Below, piece by piece: positions 17,237-20,169 of a stretch of DNA of 20,169 nucleotides. Every line of letters begins with the position of its first letter. The first letter of the stretch is position 1. The stretch is from Theristus sp. LFF4_11 (lineage: Eukaryota; Nematoda; Chromadorea; Monhysterida; Xyalidae). The DNA lies in assembly GCA_030248135.1 (NCBI GenBank), contig JASANC010000031.1:1-20169 (forward strand). Reading direction: 5' to 3'. The position numbers and the translations under genes were made by a program. The notes below the pieces were generated by a model. It did no database searches. It had not been told where the DNA came from and saw nothing but the letters and a program-made list of their open reading frames with translations.

Positions 17237-20036
17237 ATGTCGCGGCCAGCCAGCAATCGTCGGTCAGCGTCAGCAAGCCTACCGCATATGTCGAGCAGTG
17301 CTGACGGCAATCTGGCCACGACACCAAACGTTGCAAACAAAAACTTATTTGCGCCTTCCAGTTGGTCATCAGTTTCAAACTTTCCACACTTGTTTTTTCA
17401 TGTTTTTTATTTTATGTTTTGAGCAAATGTTTTTTTATGTCAGGTAGATGCCAAAAAAACAAAAACCACTGGTTGGTTGCGGTTGGTCGGGCTCGCGACA
17501 AACACTCTGAAGCAGCTGTGAGCTTCTCTGGGCGTCATCATATGCCGATACCGCATCACAGCGAGAGCAGTAAGTATATGTGTTTGATATTCAAAACTTT
17601 TGCTAAATTTGTCCAGTTGTCTGCAGGTCTTGCCCGTTATTCGAGGAACGTACCGCATTCCCCAGTGAGAACCCGTGTCACTTTGCTGTGGAACTACAGT
17701 GACTCTGCACCTGGGGGTCTAACCGCAGAATTAGGCTCGCAGGTAAATTCCGTTCTTGGAATATTGCAAGCGAAGCGAGTAGCGACTCAATTTTCTTGTT
17801 TCAACGTTTTGTTTATTGCAGCTGCATCTGGTCACTGAAGAGTATCAGTTTGTTCAACTGCCGATTCGCGTCAGCAGAATACTGGCCACGTCTCAGTGAG
17901 CTTGTTAACTGAGTGAATTGTTGACAAATAGTATCAGAATGGTTTTGCAATCCGTTTCAGCGAGCCGTGTCCTTCCAAATGGCGCAAGCGTGGCATCAAG
18001 TACCGCACCCGTTTGTGCATGTTGCAGCGGTTTGCAGAGGACGACCCGAATGACAAAGCAAGTGGCGATGTTGGCTACGTGCCCCGAGCGTACGTCTGTG
18101 CCGACCAAGTCTGGCATCGCCTGTGTCAACTGCTGCCATGGTGTGCATTCTGAATTGTTGCTTGTTTTTTGCGATTCATTTGTGGCTTACTTGTGACAGA
18201 ATTTGTCGCGCACATGTCGATATAACGATGTAACAAAAACACATTCTAATGACGTGACCTATTGTTTCAAACCAGCTCTCCAGCGTATTGCCATTTAGTT
18301 AGATTTGTCTTTCTGTATGCCGACAGAGGCCCGTTTATGCGGACGGTTTTTTGTACGTCAATTTTCTTCGAAACACGTCTCGTTGACTTATGCTATCTAG
18401 ATACGTACATGTTCTAACATGTATAACACATGTTCTAAAATGATGCATTACCTGATGCTCATTGGCCCTCTGCCCTCATGCTGTTTTTTGTCATTGGACG
18501 AGGCTACTGTCATTGCCGTTTCGCATTGCTAAGAATGCTAATACAGTGTACATCTAGCATGAAGGAGCTTTTAGAGATTCTGCAGGTACATCGGCTGTTG
18601 GACGGCTGAACAGGCACAACAACTACTGACCATTGAGAAGATGCATCTCGGTACCTTCGTGATCCATCAAGTAAAAAAACATTGCTTTCTTAAATTCGAA
18701 CAATGTGTTTTTTATTGTTTGAAGCCTTTTCAGGTGTCCAATGCAAAAATGTTCGGTCATTTTGTGTACATGATTTGGATTGCGTTGCCGACGGCCAAGA
18801 AAAATTCTGTAGCGCTGCTGGGCCAGTTGATTTTGCGTGACCCGTTCGGCCGCTACTTGCTGTCGCAAACGCCAAACACTGCATTCAGCAGTCTGTTTGC
18901 TCTGGTTGGTTTCGAAAGTGACTGCACTGTAACACTACTATTGCTACTACTATTATTACTACTAATGAATATCATTACTATTTCTACAGGTTGTGCACAT
19001 CTGCGGCCTGCAGTATCCGAAACAAATGCGCTACAAAACAAAAACAATCTTCCCGATTTGGCTTCGCGGCGGTCCAATATTCAAAAAAGTCAGACCAGTA
19101 TGCTATCCACCAGACCCGCAGTTGCATCCAATTCTCGACAGCACCTGTGACGTTCCAGGTAAATTAAGTTGCTTTGCGTTATTTTAGGAATAAACTGGTT
19201 TATGTTTTACTTGAGCTGATGAGCCAATGTTTTTTTTTTGAATGTTTTGATAACTACATATTTAGGTCTGCTCGATGGATCACTGTCACGGTCAACCACG
19301 CAGACGTTGACAGCACCGTGGGAGATTAACCCGTTGCGGCTTTCAGGACTCGTCGAACAAAAGAACATGCAGCGAGTCGGGCATGGGCAGTTCAGCAGTG
19401 TCTATAAGGTTTGTTGGACTGTTAGATATAGTGCCTAGAAAGATTCTAACGCAAAGTTCGACTATTTTCGACTTAGGCGACCATGCGCAGCAAAAATAAA
19501 AGGCTGATGCCAGTTGCGTGCAAAACGCTCAGCAGTGGAGTCGCTGAACGGCTGAGGCACAGCAAGCAGGCAGCGATGCTCATCAAGATCGATCACAAAA
19601 ATTGCGTCAAACACTATGGAATGACAACGGTCAACGTGAGTACGTTACACTGTTGACGATACAACTACTGTATAATATTGTGTGTGCTCTTGTATGATTA
19701 TGCATGCATCTACATGTACATACAGGCTAACTCTACTACATAACAACTAATTGATCGGTTGATGATGACGTGATGCATGCATTCTGCGCAGGCCTTACTG
19801 TGGAAAGGCGGAGTTTGGTCTGCATAGAATGCGTGCATCACGATCACCAACGAATCAGCTAGTTGGATATGTTATTGAGTTAGATTGTACGTGTACACAT
19901 GTGCATATTATAGGATCAGCCGTATGCGGTGATGGAGTTTGTACCAAGCGCCAAAGCAGCAAATATCTGGCTGGCTGAGCGCAAGACAGTCAACAATTTG
20001 TTGACGCTAAAAGAAATTCTGACAATTTTGGAACAG
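17237..20036 (+). CDS. Src/Csk-type non-receptor tyrosine kinase, 3' partial
   Basis: Exons: 17237-17360, 17444-17569, 17627-17742, 17822-17895, 17961-18140, 18586-18670, 18734-18904, 18990-19158, 19266-19408, 19477-19635, 19914-20036. All joins keep frame and give 490 residues before the window ends. Residues 1-95 are Ser-rich. The SH3 domain (about 101-192) runs from LLWNYSDS and GLTAELGSQLHLV to SGDVGYVPRAYV, with long inner loops. The SH2 domain (about 207-305) starts WYIG and contains LGTFVIHQ and FSSLFALVVHICG. The linker has WEI (367-369) as in Src kinases. The kinase N-lobe has GHGQFSSV (387-394), VACKTL (K412), IDHKNCVKHYG and the hinge VMEF. Known members relay signals at membranes by phosphorylating tyrosines. 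Oddities: SH2 Arg replaced by His234, the third loop glycine is Ser392, and Gln427 stands at the likely helix-C Glu. Src versus Csk type is undecided. Confidence 0.88.
18141..18585 (+). other. Kinase intron 5, the largest intron of the gene
   Basis: 445 bp between donor ATG|GTGTGC and acceptor TTCTGCAG. The split codon TG+G restores a Trp, giving the canonical SH2 start LLPWYIG, which fixes both splice sites. The interior is AT-rich and contains two close copies of ACATGTTCTAA near 18407-18438. No other gene is visible inside. Confidence 0.7.
18921..18980. repeat. Trinucleotide microsatellite in kinase intron 7
   Basis: An 85-bp intron (18905-18989) is mostly CTA/TTA/ATT trinucleotides (ACTACTATTGCTACTACT and on). 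Its length is divisible by three only with interruptions, and it is bounded by GTTGGT and TTTCTACAG. It has no coding value, though translated it gives a Leu run. Confidence 0.6.
19715..19900. repeat. Imperfect hairpin in kinase intron 10
   Basis: Two arms of about 75-80 bp, roughly 19715-19797 and 19815-19897, are inverted copies with scattered differences. Examples: GTGATGCATGCATTCTGCGC pairs with GCATAGAATGCGTGCATCAC, and GGCTAACTCTACTACATAAC pairs with GTTATTGAGTTAGATTGTAC. The loop holds GGCCTTACTGTGGAAAGGCG. It is probably a small MITE or decayed palindrome lying within the intron 19636-19913, close to the acceptor. Confidence 0.7.
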
Positions 20037-20169
20037 GTAAAAGCGCTTTTCATTTATAGCAAGCACGTTAATTTTTCTTAGTTTACACGGACATAAACGG
20101 TGTTTATGCATTTTATGCTGCCGTTATGATCTTATTCAGTTCTGTTGATGAACTGCTTTGAATTGGTGT

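Noticed and set aside
17822..20036. Janus kinase identity
   Set aside because: The SH2 plus kinase order and the His in the SH2 domain first suggested JAK/TYK2. The SH3 domain ending GYVPRAYV just before the WYIG SH2 start, and WEI before the kinase, fit Src/Csk architecture instead.

Overview
The window looks like an animal nuclear genome: intron-rich genes with short introns (57 to about 110 bp, plus some longer ones), a large repeat load and no operon structure. A roughly 260-bp array of TTAGGC-type hexamers near the left end matches the telomere repeat known from nematodes. Degenerate CCTAAN hexamers recur inside the foldback repeats. I therefore lean towards a nematode, but the assignment is inferred from repeats and the genes alone do not decide it.

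Layout: positions 1-4150 hold no gene I can support, only the TTAGGC array (about 1224-1487). From 4155 to 7847 lies a complete RAD1 checkpoint-clamp gene on the minus strand (seven exons, 295 aa). One foldback repeat sits just past its stop codon and a second copy lies in its fifth intron. From 8076 to 10146 is a 2-kb composite inverted repeat carrying many copies of a motif with the palindrome CCGTATACGG. From 11640 to 12048, minus strand, are two terminal exons of a gene I do not recognise. From 12287 to 13078 a hAT-type MITE with an 8-bp target duplication is followed by a tRNA-derived SINE. Abutting the SINE is one minus-strand exon with the P-loop of a Rab40-type GTPase and no visible partner exons. 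A second MITE with an 8-bp duplication (14588-15043) and a second SINE (15297-15543) follow. From 17237 to the right edge is a plus-strand non-receptor tyrosine kinase gene (SH3-SH2-kinase, Src/Csk type, eleven exons, 490 aa visible, 3' end outside the window).

How things fit together: RAD1 is a subunit of the 9-1-1 DNA-damage clamp and the kinase is a cytoplasmic signalling protein. They are unrelated neighbours. The most unusual points are the kinase, which has lost phosphotyrosine-pocket residues in its SH2 domain and conserved catalytic-lobe residues, and the nested family of telomere-like foldback repeats in and around RAD1.
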